From Mytilus trossulus (Eukaryota; Mollusca; Bivalvia; Mytilida; Mytilidae): a stretch of 64,000 nucleotides of DNA. The stretch is taken from assembly GCF_036588685.1 (NCBI RefSeq), contig NC_086374.1, positions 36,324,886 through 36,388,885 of the forward strand. The letters run 5' to 3'. This document shows, piece by piece, positions 11,828 through 24,700 of this stretch. A program made the translations under genes and the position numbers. How positions within the stretch are numbered: position 1 is the stretch's first letter; each line of letters starts with the position of its first letter. Under the pieces are notes generated by a model. That model saw only the letters and a list, made by a program, of their open reading frames with translations. It was not told where the DNA came from and made no database searches.

Positions 11828-12522
11828 ATGCCGGCGTCACACATTGGCATATAGAGCAGCGTGCACCAAACGTACAGAGAAAATTTAAAAAGTCGGTTAT
11901 CCGTAAGTTGCACGCCAGGGGAGCAATCGTTAAACGCACGTTGCATAAGTTTGAAGTGGGTCGAAATACAAAGGTATACGCATGGTGAACGCTACAACTC
12001 GAGGACATTTTTAAACAGCATACAAATTTTCATCCAGCTCAAGCGTGTGTCTAGCGTATACTTGTACGCTACACGCACGTTATACATACGCTTTAAGCGC
12101 ATTGAACACGCTACAGATAAGTTTGAGACACATTAAGGGCACGTTGTATACCCTTCAATGTCGTACGATTTTAACTAAAACGTATGCGGTTGTGATTGTA
12201 GCAAACACCTCATAATAGAACGTTCGTGATACGACCGGGACGCGTCTCAAATACAATCAAGAAACTGTTTTCCTTCGTAGCGTGCTTTCCGTCTACGTTA
12301 GACAAACGCTAGGCATACGCCGCATACGTTACTTGAACGCCTGATAAACGCTTAAGTACACTTCTCGTACGCCCAATGCACGCCTTAAGCTCGTTGTGCA
12401 TGCATTACAGATACGATTGACAAGTTGAATCCATCCAAGATTATAAGCGTGTTGGCAGCGTTCAAGATTTTTAACACGGCCGACGTATGTCGGAGCTAAT
12501 CGCTGATGTGTGACGCCGGTAT
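11828..12522. mobile_element. Nonautonomous element with inverted ends, filled with ACGC/GCGT words
   Basis: The left end contains GCCGGCGTCACACAT and the right end ATGTGTGACGCCGGT. The two ends are an inverted repeat of about 21 bp with about three mismatches. The roughly 650 bp between them is packed with variants of ACGC, TACGC, AACGC and GCGT on both strands, and has far more CpG than the flanks. No real reading frame is seen. Likely a MITE-like or satellite-like element; the family is not recognised. Confidence 0.55.
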
Positions 12523-13041
12523 AAGACTCATCAGTGACTCTCATATCAAAATATTTATACGTTATTCAGATGATAATTTACCATATCACTATCACACAAT
12601 GACGGGATGCATGATTACAGAGACATGTCAATTGAATATTAGAAACATTAATAAAGAAAACTGAAGGAATACAAGATGATAATAGACTTGATATGAAAAT
12701 CAAGAGTTTTGAGCATCGGTATATGCTCAATGTTTATTTCGTATTTGAAATGATATTTGTTGTCCGATATATCTTTTGCATTAACATTTTTACTTGATAT
12801 TAGTTTCGTAAACTTTTTTAACTTATATGTTTACTTTTTTATTGCACTAATTAAATTCTCGAAATTAAAAAAAAGCGGTAGTTCTTCACTAAGAGCTGTT
12901 TTAATAAGTTGGTGCAATTCCTAAATGTCATAACTGGATGTCATACAGTTTTAAACTATATCATATTCATATATTTAAAAGGCTGTATTTTTGTTTTACA
13001 ATACCATTGTTTCCACTGTAAGAATAATTTATATTTGTACT

Positions 13042-13270
13042 TAAGGTGGTACCTAACACTACAGGGAGATAACTCTGTAAAATCAGTTAAACGTTTTAAT
13101 TACGTTTTGTTGTTAAGAGAATATTAAGCTTCTCAATGATCTAAATAAGTGCCTCTCAAACTGCTATATAACGGTTTGTTCAAATTTTTTGAAATTTTTA
13201 TATTTTTGTTAAAGGGTCAAAGTAAATACTTTGTCCAAATTTTATGAAAATGAAACGAGCCAAATTAATT
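13042..13270 (+). repeat. Interspersed repeat starting AAGGTGGTACCTAACACTAC
   Basis: The sequence AAGGTGGTACCTAACACTACAGGGAGATAACTCTGTAAAATCAG and its continuation match a repeat I recognise as frequent in mussel genomes. It is single here, and its right boundary is uncertain. Confidence 0.4.
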
Positions 13271-14679
13271 TTAATATAGGCGTTGGGTACAAACTTAAGA
13301 TTAAAAATGATAATTCATTACCTTTTCTGGTCGCGGTTTTGAAGGTCCAAATATACGCGACAACATCATACAGTACTTAGGAGTTTATCATTTAACATTA
13401 CACGTCCAAAACCATATTCTTCCTGATTGTAAGCGTAAATCGATGATTTAAAATTAAGACATTGCTGAATAGCATTTTTAATTGATTAAATTAAAACTGA
13501 GATAATGACTATTTAAATGACTATTTTAATCTATACTTTGTGTAAAACATCATAATAGTATGACGTCCATGCTCATAAGGTTCGAGTTTAAATTAACGAT
13601 AGACAAAATGTGTTGATAAAATTCCGATACGTGCAATTATTTTTACAGTAAAATCGACATCTTATCACAACGTGCTAGTGTTTATGCTTACAATATTCGT
13701 TTTATTTCTTATATTACAGCTCTATGACCAGTTACTCGGACAATATCGACAAATCAATTTCAGATACCAAAAATTTCAACAAAGTTAAATTATGACATAC
13801 AATGTAAACACTCTAATTTGTACCTTATTTGACACATATCAAAGCGATGAGATAATGGGTTTTTTTCTACTTTTTTTTTCAATTTGGACTAAAAAAGGAA
13901 AATCATGCACCCGAAGAGTTTTTTTTATTTACCTTCATCAGGAACGCTCAAAGCTCAAAAGTGATTTTATTGATTTTAAGATTTTTAGTTCAGAGTTGTC
14001 ATTCTGTCTCTTGTTACTCAATAAAATTCGCGTTCTGACTCAACATGTTCACAGACATTTTCAAACGGTAGGGAAATAAATGAGTAACTCATCGAATTGG
14101 TCTTTTAACAACACTGAACGGAGCGTAGAAATTGTTATTTGGATGGAGAGTTGTCTCATTGGCACTCACACCACATCTTCCTATATCTATTATCAGTTCG
14201 AAATAAATCAATGGAAAAGGGGTGATACTCAATTTTGAAAAAAGATTAAAGGTAGAATCAATTGTATTTGTCAAGAACCGGACTGACGAAAGATAGAAAA
14301 ACAGGTACATGTATCAAATCTATTGACAGGATTTGTTTGACCACTAAAGAAAATAAGATAAAACATGATGAACAAAATATTTTTGGAACAGATGAATCAA
14401 GTGGTACCTGCTCTTGGATAACAGATTCCTATATCATCAGAAAATAATTATAACAGTTAATCAACATCAAACGATTTCACCTACCACAGATTGTTGGACT
14501 GTAAGAGTTTTGCTTGATCGATCTTTTTGTATGTTCATTTTACAAGATTCAATAGTATATTAAAGTATCACCACTTGAATAACATTATAAATTTCAATAT
14601 ACATATAAAACATTGCGTATAACATGAAATATTGGATAACATATATAAAACATATTGTATATTAAAACGGGCGATATCT

Positions 14680-14805
14680 TTTTGCGCCAAAAAATAACTC
14701 ATTTGCGCCACAACTTAATTGCGCCAATACCTCTTTTGCGCCACCTAATTTTCAAAACTATAGGTATCATTTGCGCCAATAAAATAATCATCTAATTGCA
14801 CCAAT
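14680..14805 (+). repeat. Irregular tandem array of TTGCGCCA words
   Basis: TTTGCGCCA or ATTGCGCCA occurs at least five times at irregular spacings of about 15-50 bp (a sixth reads TTGCACCA). This is a CpG-containing motif in AT-rich DNA. A motif of inverted sense (GCGCGCAAATGTAATGG) forms an array at 17290-17400. Confidence 0.6.
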
Positions 14806-15093
14806 TTTATATATTTTTATTCATATATAACAACTAAATGATTAACTAGGTACCAACAGCAAAACAATTCTCTGGCATTGTACACTGAAATTTCAAATTA
14901 TCCTTGCATTCTTATAAAATTATACCGCTTTCTGGATCGTTACACAATACAAAGCGGCGTTTTACGTTTCCGCAAATTGGCATTACTTTTCCGCGAAAAA
15001 AAGATGACGTTTCTAATATTAAAGGATTAATTATATACAATATTTTACACGATTTTTAAATATATATATATATCTAAGATTTAAAATACATCA

Positions 15094-15729
15094 TCAGCTA
15101 TATACAAATAAAAAATTTGTTCTTCTACATAAAATATCAAAGCAGGTTTTAGCAACTACCTGACATAGTTCTTCCTTACTGAATAAAAATATAAATTTTT
15201 CGTCAAAAGACAAGTTATTAAATTGGTCGTTATGTTTCACAGCTTCATTATACAATATATTTCGAAGGTCTGCATATAAAGGACATAACGTAATTACATG
15301 TTTCTCATCTTCAATTTCGTTATTACACAAAAAACAACATCTTTCATTTATTGGCTTTTTCTCATATCGTCCTGTTTCTATTTTAAGTGGCGCAACGCCA
15401 CATCTAAATTTTGCATAAGCACTTCTAAATTTAATAGACATTTTTTGTTTTAAATATAACTCTGTGCAATATTGTGACTTATATAGCTTATAAGAACGAA
15501 GCTTTTTACCGGTACTCTGTGACAAAATTTTCGTTTGCCATTCTACAATATATTTATTAAATAAAACATTTTCAATTTGTAGAACAATATTCTTATGCAG
15601 TACATTATCAATTGTAGTATACAAATCAAAGTTACAATCTTTAATTTTTTTCGTGACTCTTTTACACCAGTTTTTCTTATTATTTACACCATATGGTCTT
15701 AATGTAAGAAAAGGGTAGATTAGCCACAA
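15094..15729 (-). pseudogene. LINE ORF2 C-terminal fragment (CCHC end)
   Basis: The 211-residue frame has no start context and no RT core. It holds the features seen at the C-terminus of non-LTR retrotransposon ORF2 proteins: a KFRCGVAPLKIETGRY block, then CFLCNNEIEDEKHVITLC, a C-x2-C-x8-H-x4-C zinc-knuckle-like motif. The element is 5'-truncated, as is usual for LINEs. Clade not resolved. Confidence 0.55.
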
Positions 15730-16094
15730 CTCCTTGAATGTAATAAATATTATAAATGATATCTAATTGAAAGTTAGAAGGTATGTTTCTGCACCCATGC
15801 ATGCAATGTAAGAAACATATTGTCAACCCATTTCAAATTTTGTGGAAATTTTATTGAAAGACCAATTTTGTTTTTTTTTATTTAACTCTGATTCAATTTG
15901 TAGAACATATTACAGCTTGAGTTCGAGTATCCAACCCTTTTGTCAAAATATACTCGTTTGTTTCCACAGAAAGCATATTGATGCAGGAAATGAAGTTATA
16001 TCTAATTATTAAGGTTACATATTTTAATTAATATATTGCTTATAGTATGTGCATACATTGCATAATTGATTAAAGTTCATATAAAAATCCATAC

Positions 16095-17595
16095 GTTATT
16101 GTTCTTATCGCTCTAGTGTATTGTTTGATAATATAACCCCTCCGACATTTGGATGTTTACTCTCCGTCCCGCAGGGGTCGTATTAAAGCTTTTTTGTGTA
16201 CTGGTCATTTGGACCAGTGGACTGAAACTCTAATGGTCCGGCTCCAAATCGACCGGTCCTGCAAAAATGACATCCATTTTACAAACACTAGTCTAATATA
16301 ATTGATAGATGTTTAGTTTGATTTTGATGCTTTCGTTTAGACAGGATCAAAGGGATAGTCTTGATTCTGATTTTGATAAAGGCTTTTATAATCTCAATGA
16401 TTTTCTTTATCAAAATCAGGATCAAGGACAGAAAAATATCAACATTGTCTTTCACGTCATCGCAATCCTCACGACGATCATAGGGTGCCTGACTGGGTCG
16501 TCTGAAGCGCTGACCAGAAATATTGCTCATTTCAATAGCCCGGACCGGATCAAAGGATGCTATATCTTCAGTGTGAAACATAATGAATAAAAGATCTGAT
16601 AGAACAGTTGGACTCAATCATTCTTTCACATGTTGTACAGTTCATTAAATTCCGATCTACTATATAATTTAACCATTCGCGATCGTTTTCCCATGATTTT
16701 TGGTATTTGCGTTTCCTTTTGTCAACTTCATATACTTAATTCCGATCTTCCTTTGATTTTCACTCATTTGATTTTTTTTGTCCGGCGGTTTAACTCCTTC
16801 CAAAAATTTCCGCATTTTATTTGTTATGAAGGACGCTCACCCCATATATTAATTAACTTGATTAATTGTAATACCCCCAGTACCGTGTATTTAATTTCAC
16901 AGGTAAATTGTTATGTAAACAAACGTAGATTTCGGTCTCTGTAACGGCAGTACTACAATCAGTTGGACAATGTATCGAGGAAGCGACCTGATCCTACACC
17001 AAGGTACAAACAAGGAGTTTCGGCACGTACCGACATGTTCAGTGATGAATTTGTCAATACTTTTACCTTTATCAAAGATTAGCTATGTTTTAACATTTTA
17101 ACACTTTCATCTGTATATTTCTAGGATTTAGTGCTTTTGCATAATAACATGGACTTATCTTGCTCGAAATCCCACTTCTATCGTTGGTGAGCAGGGGACT
17201 AAAACTAACGGAATGAGTACTCATACTTGTAAATAATTGAACTAATTAAAAATAAATCAGTATTATTTTATTACCTGTAGTTTACCTGTCAAAAAATGCG
17301 CACAATTGTAATCAAAAGCTGCGCGCAAACGTAATGATTATTGCGCGCAAATGTAATGGTAATGCGCGCAAATGTAATGGTAATACGCGCAAACGTAATG
17401 CACCGCTTCACCTGCTCCTATTGATTTCAAATCACTGCTTTTGGGTAATTTCAACAGTTTTTATTTTAGTGTCCAATCGATTTTGAAGAAGAGGCAAAAT
17501 ATCTAGATTGAATTCAACTTTATTTATTTCTGTGTAGGTTTTGAAATTTGTAACCGTTGAAAGGCATGCTTTTGCATTTGCTGATCCTCAAATTT
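16095..17595 (-). pseudogene. Relic of a C-type ZU5-UPA gene tail, split by two insertions
   Basis: Three blocks match the last exon of gene C in order. 16095-16175 matches 35240-35320 (shared TCTAGTGT, TTTGATAA, CTCCGACA, GTTTACT). About 16960-17000 matches the segment with CGACCTGATC. 17421-17595 matches 35390-35575 (shared TTTCAAATCACTGCT, ATCTAGATTGAATTCAACTT, TTCTGTGTAGGTTTTG). About 780 bp and 420 bp of unrelated DNA interrupt it. Homology stops after GATCCTC near 17593, so most of the UPA-like domain is gone. It shows that a C-type copy once stood between A and B. Confidence 0.7.
17290..17405 (+). repeat. Tandem GCGCGCAAATGTAATGGTAA array
   Basis: About five imperfect units of roughly 20-25 bp (GCGCGCAAATGTAATGGTAAT and variants). 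It lies inside the second insertion that splits the relic at 16095-17595. Confidence 0.65.
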
Positions 17596-18387
17596 TGAAA
17601 AAGGAGCATTGTATATATAAGTGTGTTTGATAAGGATAATTATATCACATTGAAAATGAAAGTTATCACGATTTGACTGACTGCATAATTACAATGTTTT
17701 CTTGCGCTTCGTATTGTCGGTGCATATCGTCTCCTGTAATGTCGATATTTCTAAATTCTTAAATGTATAAGCTGGCTTATTTATATTGTACGCTTTGACT
17801 GCATGATGTTTTACCCAACTTTTGAAATTCTATTAATAGCTTGGATAATCTATATTATCATAATATACTTGTATAAAATATTACTAAAATTTTACAGTTT
17901 AATAACATTTTAAAATATCAAAGGCTATAAAAGAATAACTAGGTTTATTAAACAGATTCCTAAGAATTTCCATAGCGGGCTGATAAAGGTGCCTTTATTA
18001 ACTGCTTCCGGAATGTTATCACATGCCTTTCCGTTAATTTCCGTGACGTTTATCACATGCAACGTCGTGCATTTCCGGAAATTTGTTTGAAAACGGCAAG
18101 TGATAAGAATTTTCACAAAATGGTTGAGGAGCAAAATTGAATTAAGTTAAACATGTAATAAAAGACATAGATAAGGTGACAATATTATTGAAGAACATGA
18201 TAATTGTTGTGACAAGATAAATAAAATGCTTGTAATATCAATAAAAATAATTAAAAGTTAAGATTTATTTTTGGTTGTCTGTAAATGTTATAAATCTGAA
18301 AGTGCAATGACAAACAAAATTAAATTTTAAAAGTTCTTGTCTGTATTTCTTCTGCTGAAGTATATGATAAAAAGATAATTGCATGTC

Positions 18388-18500
18388 ATTTTTCATATCA
18401 GACCCTTTATCGGCCCTCGTTCATGATATTAGCACTCGAGCCTGCGGCTCTTGGGCTGATATCATAACCTTGGGCCGATAAAGGGTCTGATATGAAAAAT
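18388..18500. repeat. Fold-back element 1 (29-bp perfect arms)
   Basis: Left arm 18388-18416 and right arm 18472-18500 are exact inverted copies (core CAGACCCTTTATCGGCCC). The loop contains further self-complementary words (TCATGATAT, GATATCAT) and GGCTCTTGGGCTGATAT. Confidence 0.85.
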
Positions 18501-19062
18501 ACCATCATGTAATAATCTATACATATATCTATTTATCATATGTTTAGTAGTAAATACAGTAGTTTTGCATATGTGATAAATAGCCTGCTGTTTAATCCAT
18601 ATCGCGCAACTTTGATGCGCACCCTTTATCGCATACCCTTTATCGCACCCTACCCTTTATCACACCCCTACTTTTTTTTCTTTCTTTTTTTTTTACATAT
18701 TAAGTCAGTTTTAATTTTTTTTGGCACAAGAAAAATTTTCCTCAAATATTTTTTTAATGACGTCATTGTTTGGTATGTGACGTCCCGAACGTCGTTTTCA
18801 TTTTGTATGTGACATCACGAACGTCAAGTTTTCATAGTTTTTGGCACACTAAATGCAACTATAAAAAATACAAAAAAAAACAAAATATTTTGACAACAAC
18901 AGCACGCAAATTGTAAGGTAACCAAGGTGCTTCGGATTAGTAATTGAGCAGTTCTTTAGGCCTTTGAAACAAGACAAAAGTAGAACTGAAGGTAACCCAG
19001 TGCTATGGATCAGAAAACAGTTCATATAATACTCTTCTGTTGAAACATATGATAAAGCGTAT

Positions 19063-19193
19063 AATACATGGCAAAATCCGTATCACATGCCGTATCACCC
19101 TCGACCTATATCATCCCTCGGGCCTAAAGGCCCTTGGGCTGATATTGATGTCTCGGGATGATACGACATATGATACGGATTTTGCCATGTATT
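19063..19193. repeat. Fold-back element 2 (35-bp arms)
   Basis: Left arm 19063-19097 (AATACATGGCAAAATCCGTA...) pairs with 19159-19193 with about two mismatches. The loop holds CCTTGGGCTGATAT, the same word as in the loop of the element at 18388, so the two belong to one family though the arms differ. Confidence 0.8.
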
Positions 19194-20444
19194 ATTCTCT
19201 ATGTATCAATCCCAAGTATGGGATATCATTAAATGTAATTGTCAGATCACTATTATATTTATTTAATCAACTTACTGATAAGACTCATGGGGTAAAGCTT
19301 TTGTCATATGGTTAGAGTCTTATTCATTTTTGGTATCTTTATAATGTATATTTCTGGAGAATTTGCATTTGCATGTTTTATTTCTGTTAACATTATATAA
19401 CAAATTAATTTACTTTTATTTACATTAATAATTTGAACATGACCTTTATTACCTGTTGAGACAGTAAAATACAAGTCAATATCTGTTAACATGCAATACA
19501 TGTTTAAGCATGAATAAAAACTAAAATACGCAAACCTAGCATAATCATCTAATTAAAAAGCAGTCGTAAACAATTTTATACAACATAATCTGTGAAGAGG
19601 CATAGCAAACATGACTTCCAATTCATACATGTTATAGAAACAAATATGAATAATAAAAAAAAACCTTGTCAATACTTGTCAGTTTTTCTTCAATTTATGG
19701 ATGATGAATGCACTTTACTTTATTTCATCTTTTTAGCAACTCTTATTCAGATGTCCATGCGTAGTTTGGAAATAACATCACAACAATTATCAGTAGTGTG
19801 TCATTCTACTTTTAAAAGAAGGCCGAACATGTCATCATCATTAAAAAAGAAAGAATTACTGGTTTTCATCATAAAATTTTCAGATAATTTATATTATCTA
19901 GCTACAAATGAGGTGTTACCTCTAAAATATTCGCTTGTAGGACATTTCGCTGTTTCAACTTTTATCTTGTTAACTTAAATAGGCAAAGATAAACGAAAAA
20001 CAGCAAATAATGATAAATAAAACTAAATCTGCAAATAAACTGGCACAAATGTATTCAACAGTTGACGCTTTTATAACTTCTTGTTGTTCAACGACTATTT
20101 TTCATGTGTTTTTTGCATTGTTTTGCAAAAACTATGCTTGACTGATTGTCGTTTGTTTTGTGTCATAAAAATGGAGAAGAAATACAGAAATTGGAAAAAG
20201 CAAATGATACCAAAAAAATGAGTCAATACGTATTCTGAATCATCATCACTTATCATAGGGTTTTGTCCGTAATTGAACAAATAATATATTTTGTTTGCAA
20301 AAATGTATGATGTCATTATAACAGGGGAAAAAAGATAAAGAATTACGAACAACTATATCAAAAACAAAACCACCAAGATCTACAAATGCGTTTATTGGCA
20401 TATCATCTTTTTACTTCATATAGATCAAAACACAAAAAGATTAA

Positions 20445-20515
20445 ACTGTTTACGCCAGACGAGCATTTAGTCTACAAACGCCTCATTAGTGACGCTTAAA
20501 ACAAAACATTTATAG
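20445..20515 (-). repeat. Reverse copy of the GTAGACGAAACGCGCGTCTG repeat family
   Basis: The reverse complement reads GCGTCACTAATGAGGCGTTTGTAGACTAAATGCTCGTCTGGCG, a diverged copy of the repeats at 57260-57355 and 61720-61815. Confidence 0.55.
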
Positions 20516-21157
20516 GAGTTTGCTCCCGTTTTTATACATATAAAATGAAAGCCTATTTAATGTGCAAATGCATGAAATTTTAAACTAGCATTGTACACTT
20601 TTAACACAAAATATAATTATTTCTTTTTTTATTTTACCTGAGACTATTAAACTAACTAGTTTTAGTATAATAGTCCCAGCTTTTACGAAGCCTATGTTTG
20701 TAGCATACGTTGTTTATGTAGAATATATAATAGTCTATATAGTAAGAACAGAAAGAAGTTTTAAATTGAAAATCAAATGGAATCTGCTAAAAAAAAGTAC
20801 ACATATAATTTTGACGGAGTTTTCCCGTTTTGAAAGGATACTGTTTCGTGTTTTGTGTTGTTACAGTGCAGACTTCGTGTAAGCGATTACCACGTCGTGA
20901 TGTTTCATTTCGGACAGAAATATCATATAATGTTCATTTCAGAATAAAGTGCAGACCCCATCAATAGAGTCATCATTCTTTCATTTGAATCAGGGTTTTA
21001 TACTCCGGTGTTATTATCATTGTTACTGATCTTAATGATACTATAATCATCCAATCAAATAGATTTGAGACTATATCTGTAAACACAAAAGGTAACACAA
21101 TACTACATTAAGGCAACCCTTTTCATTGATGAACGTTTTTTGTGTCCGAAATTAGAA

Positions 21158-21737
21158 TCAAACGGTGAAGTTTGTCCCACGGGAACAAGCCGAACCACTT
21201 CGAAAATCATCACTTAGTGTCGAGTTTGTTCGTATTAAAGTTTCTGTTAGACTCCCACTTGTAAGAAAATCTAAACTGAATTCTGTCTTTGCAATTTCTC
21301 CTCTTCTTTGGTTATCCGCTGAAAATTCGATAGTACCATTCGTTGATCTGCCCATTCCTTTTTCTAATTCTACAGAAAATACCGTATTATTCTCTATTGG
21401 AACATGCATGAAGAATAGAAATGGATGGAATTGTATCCCAGGTTTTAGTCTTATGCTACCACTTGGACGAATTCTAATTCTTTGGTGCGGAGGTAGTAAA
21501 ATATTGCCTGATTCGAAAATTAACCTGCGGTGATTATTGTTAGCAATTATGACACTTGCATTTTTAAGTAAGCAACATTCAGCTTTGAAAACTAAAGTAT
21601 TTTTGTTTTTACTTTGATGAAATAATAACAACTTGCACAGCATTCGATTTCCATAAAACAAATCTAGTTCGTTTAGTAATGTTTCTGTAAAATGTTCGTT
21701 TTCTTCCATACCACGTTTTATTGCAACCAAAGCAGCC
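21158..21737 (-). CDS. Gene B exon 5: UPA-like domain, terminal exon
   Basis: Acceptor TTAATTACAG|GGCTGC; 580 nt to the stop at 21158. Landmarks: ELDLFYGNRMLC, ECCLL, SGNILLPPHQRIRIRP, HPFLFFMHVPIENNTVFSVEL, IEFSADNQRRG. The order 'G-N-L ... F-x-F-F ... E-N ... F-V/S-V ... F' matches the ankyrin-type UPA domain as I know it. The tail is Ser/Thr/Arg-rich. Confidence 0.65.
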
Positions 21738-24700
21738 CTGTAATTAAAAAAAAACGTATGAAATATGTAGAATATGCTTTTTCGATTTTATGCATGCTAA
21801 CAAGTGTTTAATGTGTGTTGTGTGTGTGTATGACAGACAGACAGACAGACAGAAAGACATACAGACATTTTTCAGAACATTAAATGACGATTGTATTTTA
21901 CCTTTTTTTATGTTATGGGCAAATTTTTAGAAGATAGAGAGAAACTGAAACAGTAAAATGATCAGCAGTAGGTACAAGGTCAACAAAAGCAGAGATTTTA
22001 TGTTATAAACCATATTTCAGTCTAGAATGACGAGACAGCTCAGTGTTCAAGATAAACATAGACATGGGTGAGCGAAACAGGGTAGAACCACTAGTTCATC
22101 TAATAATTAGTGGTTTTTATATTAAGCGATATCTTTATTGTCAACTTATGAATGCTGAAACTCAAAGACCAAAAATATTTTTGATGCAAATATAAAAAAA
22201 ATGTGGAATGATTGCCATTGAGACAATTCGCGACAAGAGACCAAATGACATAGAAATTAATGAAACGTCGGAATATCAGTCAAAAAATCATTAGAAATAC
22301 ATCCTGTCTAATAAAATTTTCTTTTTTACATATTCGTGTACAAGCGGATTTATACCGTTTTCAAAACCGGAGGAACATAATTTTTATAATTACCCATCAC
22401 AACCTTCCATTTTCCCAGTATATCGTCCATCTGTAACCCTTTCAGTTATTGTATTCAAGATAACGGGTCTTTTATCTTGAAAACCGATAACCTTAACGTC
22501 ACACTCTTCAAAATCAGATCCTTTATTTTCATCACAACTCAGTGTTCCACTCAAACTTATTGGCTTTGTGAATTTTGACATTTCGTAATCTAAGCTTATC
22601 TTGTCGCCGACAGATGCTACCAAGCTATGATAATTGCATGATTGTTTTAAATAATCCTGATCTGGTCTTTGTATCTGTAAAGAAGATTGAATAAAAAAAA
22701 TGTGTAAGTTACTTTACCTGCTTTTGTTAATATATAAAATACTTTCTAAATACTACACCCATTCATGGAAAAATCATGTACAGAATTTCATTTCCAACAG
22801 TTTCTAAGCGAAGAGTTTATTGCGGAACTATCTGACGTGATCTATGTAGACAAAGTGTTTAATGATGTTTTGATTTGACCTGTTACAATTTGTTATATTG
22901 TTGTTTTTTTTAACATGTTTACTTTATTAGGGTTATATCTCGCCTCTCTATTTTCAATATAAACATAAGCTTTGGTAAGTGTTGGGTTTGACAAAAAATG
23001 TTCACCTTTGTTCTATGAACTATACTGAACGACTTTAGAAACGCAACACTAGATTATTTTTGTGTTATTTTGGAATGAATGTGTCTACGTCAAAAGCGAT
23101 GACTGCCTGTTACTAACGCCAAAATGATTGTCAGAAAGGTCATCAAATTCTGTTTGACATTTTTGGGGTTCTGTTTTACACCTTCTGATTTTGCATTTGT
23201 TCAACCCATTAATTGGTTTTGGCAATTATGCGGTTGGAACTTGAGGGCTTTACAGGTTTTCCTTCAGATAATTCATTGGCAATGCAGTTCATGGGAATCA
23301 TTTATGGCATGAATCTACTCAATGACACCTGGCAATCTGATTAGCAGTTGACGTGGTTGCCGTAAACATGATTGGCAAATGACGTTGCATAATCAAATTC
23401 TGTTGATGTGTCATTGTCACTACACGTTGATCTGTTCATTGATGGTCAGCAACAAATCTTGTCTACTTGTATCGTTGTCGGAAGGACAGTAGAACGAGTT
23501 TCTGAAGTCATACGGTATGGTTGCAGCACATTTATGTTTTCATGTTTGCGGTATTCTTAAGGGTTAATTCAGTTCTTCGTTGTTTTTTTTATTTCTCAGA
23601 CTTGGCAAATAGAGATGCAACATTTAAAAAAAAAAATAAGTAAGTCAAAGGATTGAAAGAACTGTTTCACAAAGCAAAAAAACTGAAACAATCTTTCATG
23701 GGACCAAAATTTCGTGCAACTTAAAAAAAACCCTGTATGTTCAATAACCACAGGTAAGTCAGATTTTGATTTTTTGTAAGGAGAAAGAAGCATTATAAGC
23801 ATGAAAAGTAGTTGTAAGAGAATCAAAAACGATTTGGTAAAAAAATCAACAAAATATGTGTTGCGTTTCTAAAGTCGTTCAGTATATGAACAACAATATT
23901 ATTTAGTTTGTGAAAACTATTTCCGTTCTCTTTTTCCTTAGTTCTTCATTCATCATTATAAAGTGATACTAATTGCTCGATAATCCCCCCCCCCTTTTTG
24001 TGGTTTAAATCGACATTTATAAATAAAGGAGAACAACGCGAGGAAGGTTTTATCAATGATTACTTTTTTTTCAATAAATGAGTGGCTTAAATATGCCATT
24101 TGAATGTTCATTGTATCTGCCATATTACCTTCAAAAGTAAATAAATGCATTTTTCCTATATGTTCCATTTTAGCCATAGTATCTACAGCTATAATTCTTG
24201 ACGTTCAAGGAAATAAAATACAAAACTTATACTAAATTTATTTGAGAAGATTTTTAAAGTTAAAAAACATAAACAACTGGTGTAAAATTGTCCTGAAATT
24301 GCAAAAACTCCTTAAGGGGTCAATTGACAATTTTGGTCATATAAAAACTTTTTTGTAGATATTACTTTGCTAAATTTTTTTTGGCTGTTTCAACAATAGG
24401 TTTTTGGGATTGTCTAAAAATTTCACGGCTGATAGATCTCGTCCTTTTGGACATTTTTAACTCATGTCAGATTTGCTCTAAATGCTTTTTGTTTTTTTTT
24501 AATTTTGTGTTAATCAAAGCACATTATACATTCCGTTCTAATAATAAATCTCTTAGCTATTCAAGCATGAGAGAACTCTTCGTAGAATTTTTCTCTGTTG
24601 GTAAGGGATATTTATTCGTACTGCTTGCATAGTTTGAGAGATGTTTTTGCATTAAAACTTAGGAAATAGAATTTTTAAACGCCACGGCCGATTTAATTCC

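Noticed and set aside
11861-12136. 91-aa plus-strand frame in the ACGC-rich element
   Set aside because: Its length is explained by the GC-rich word lattice; it has no domain-like pattern and ends inside the element.
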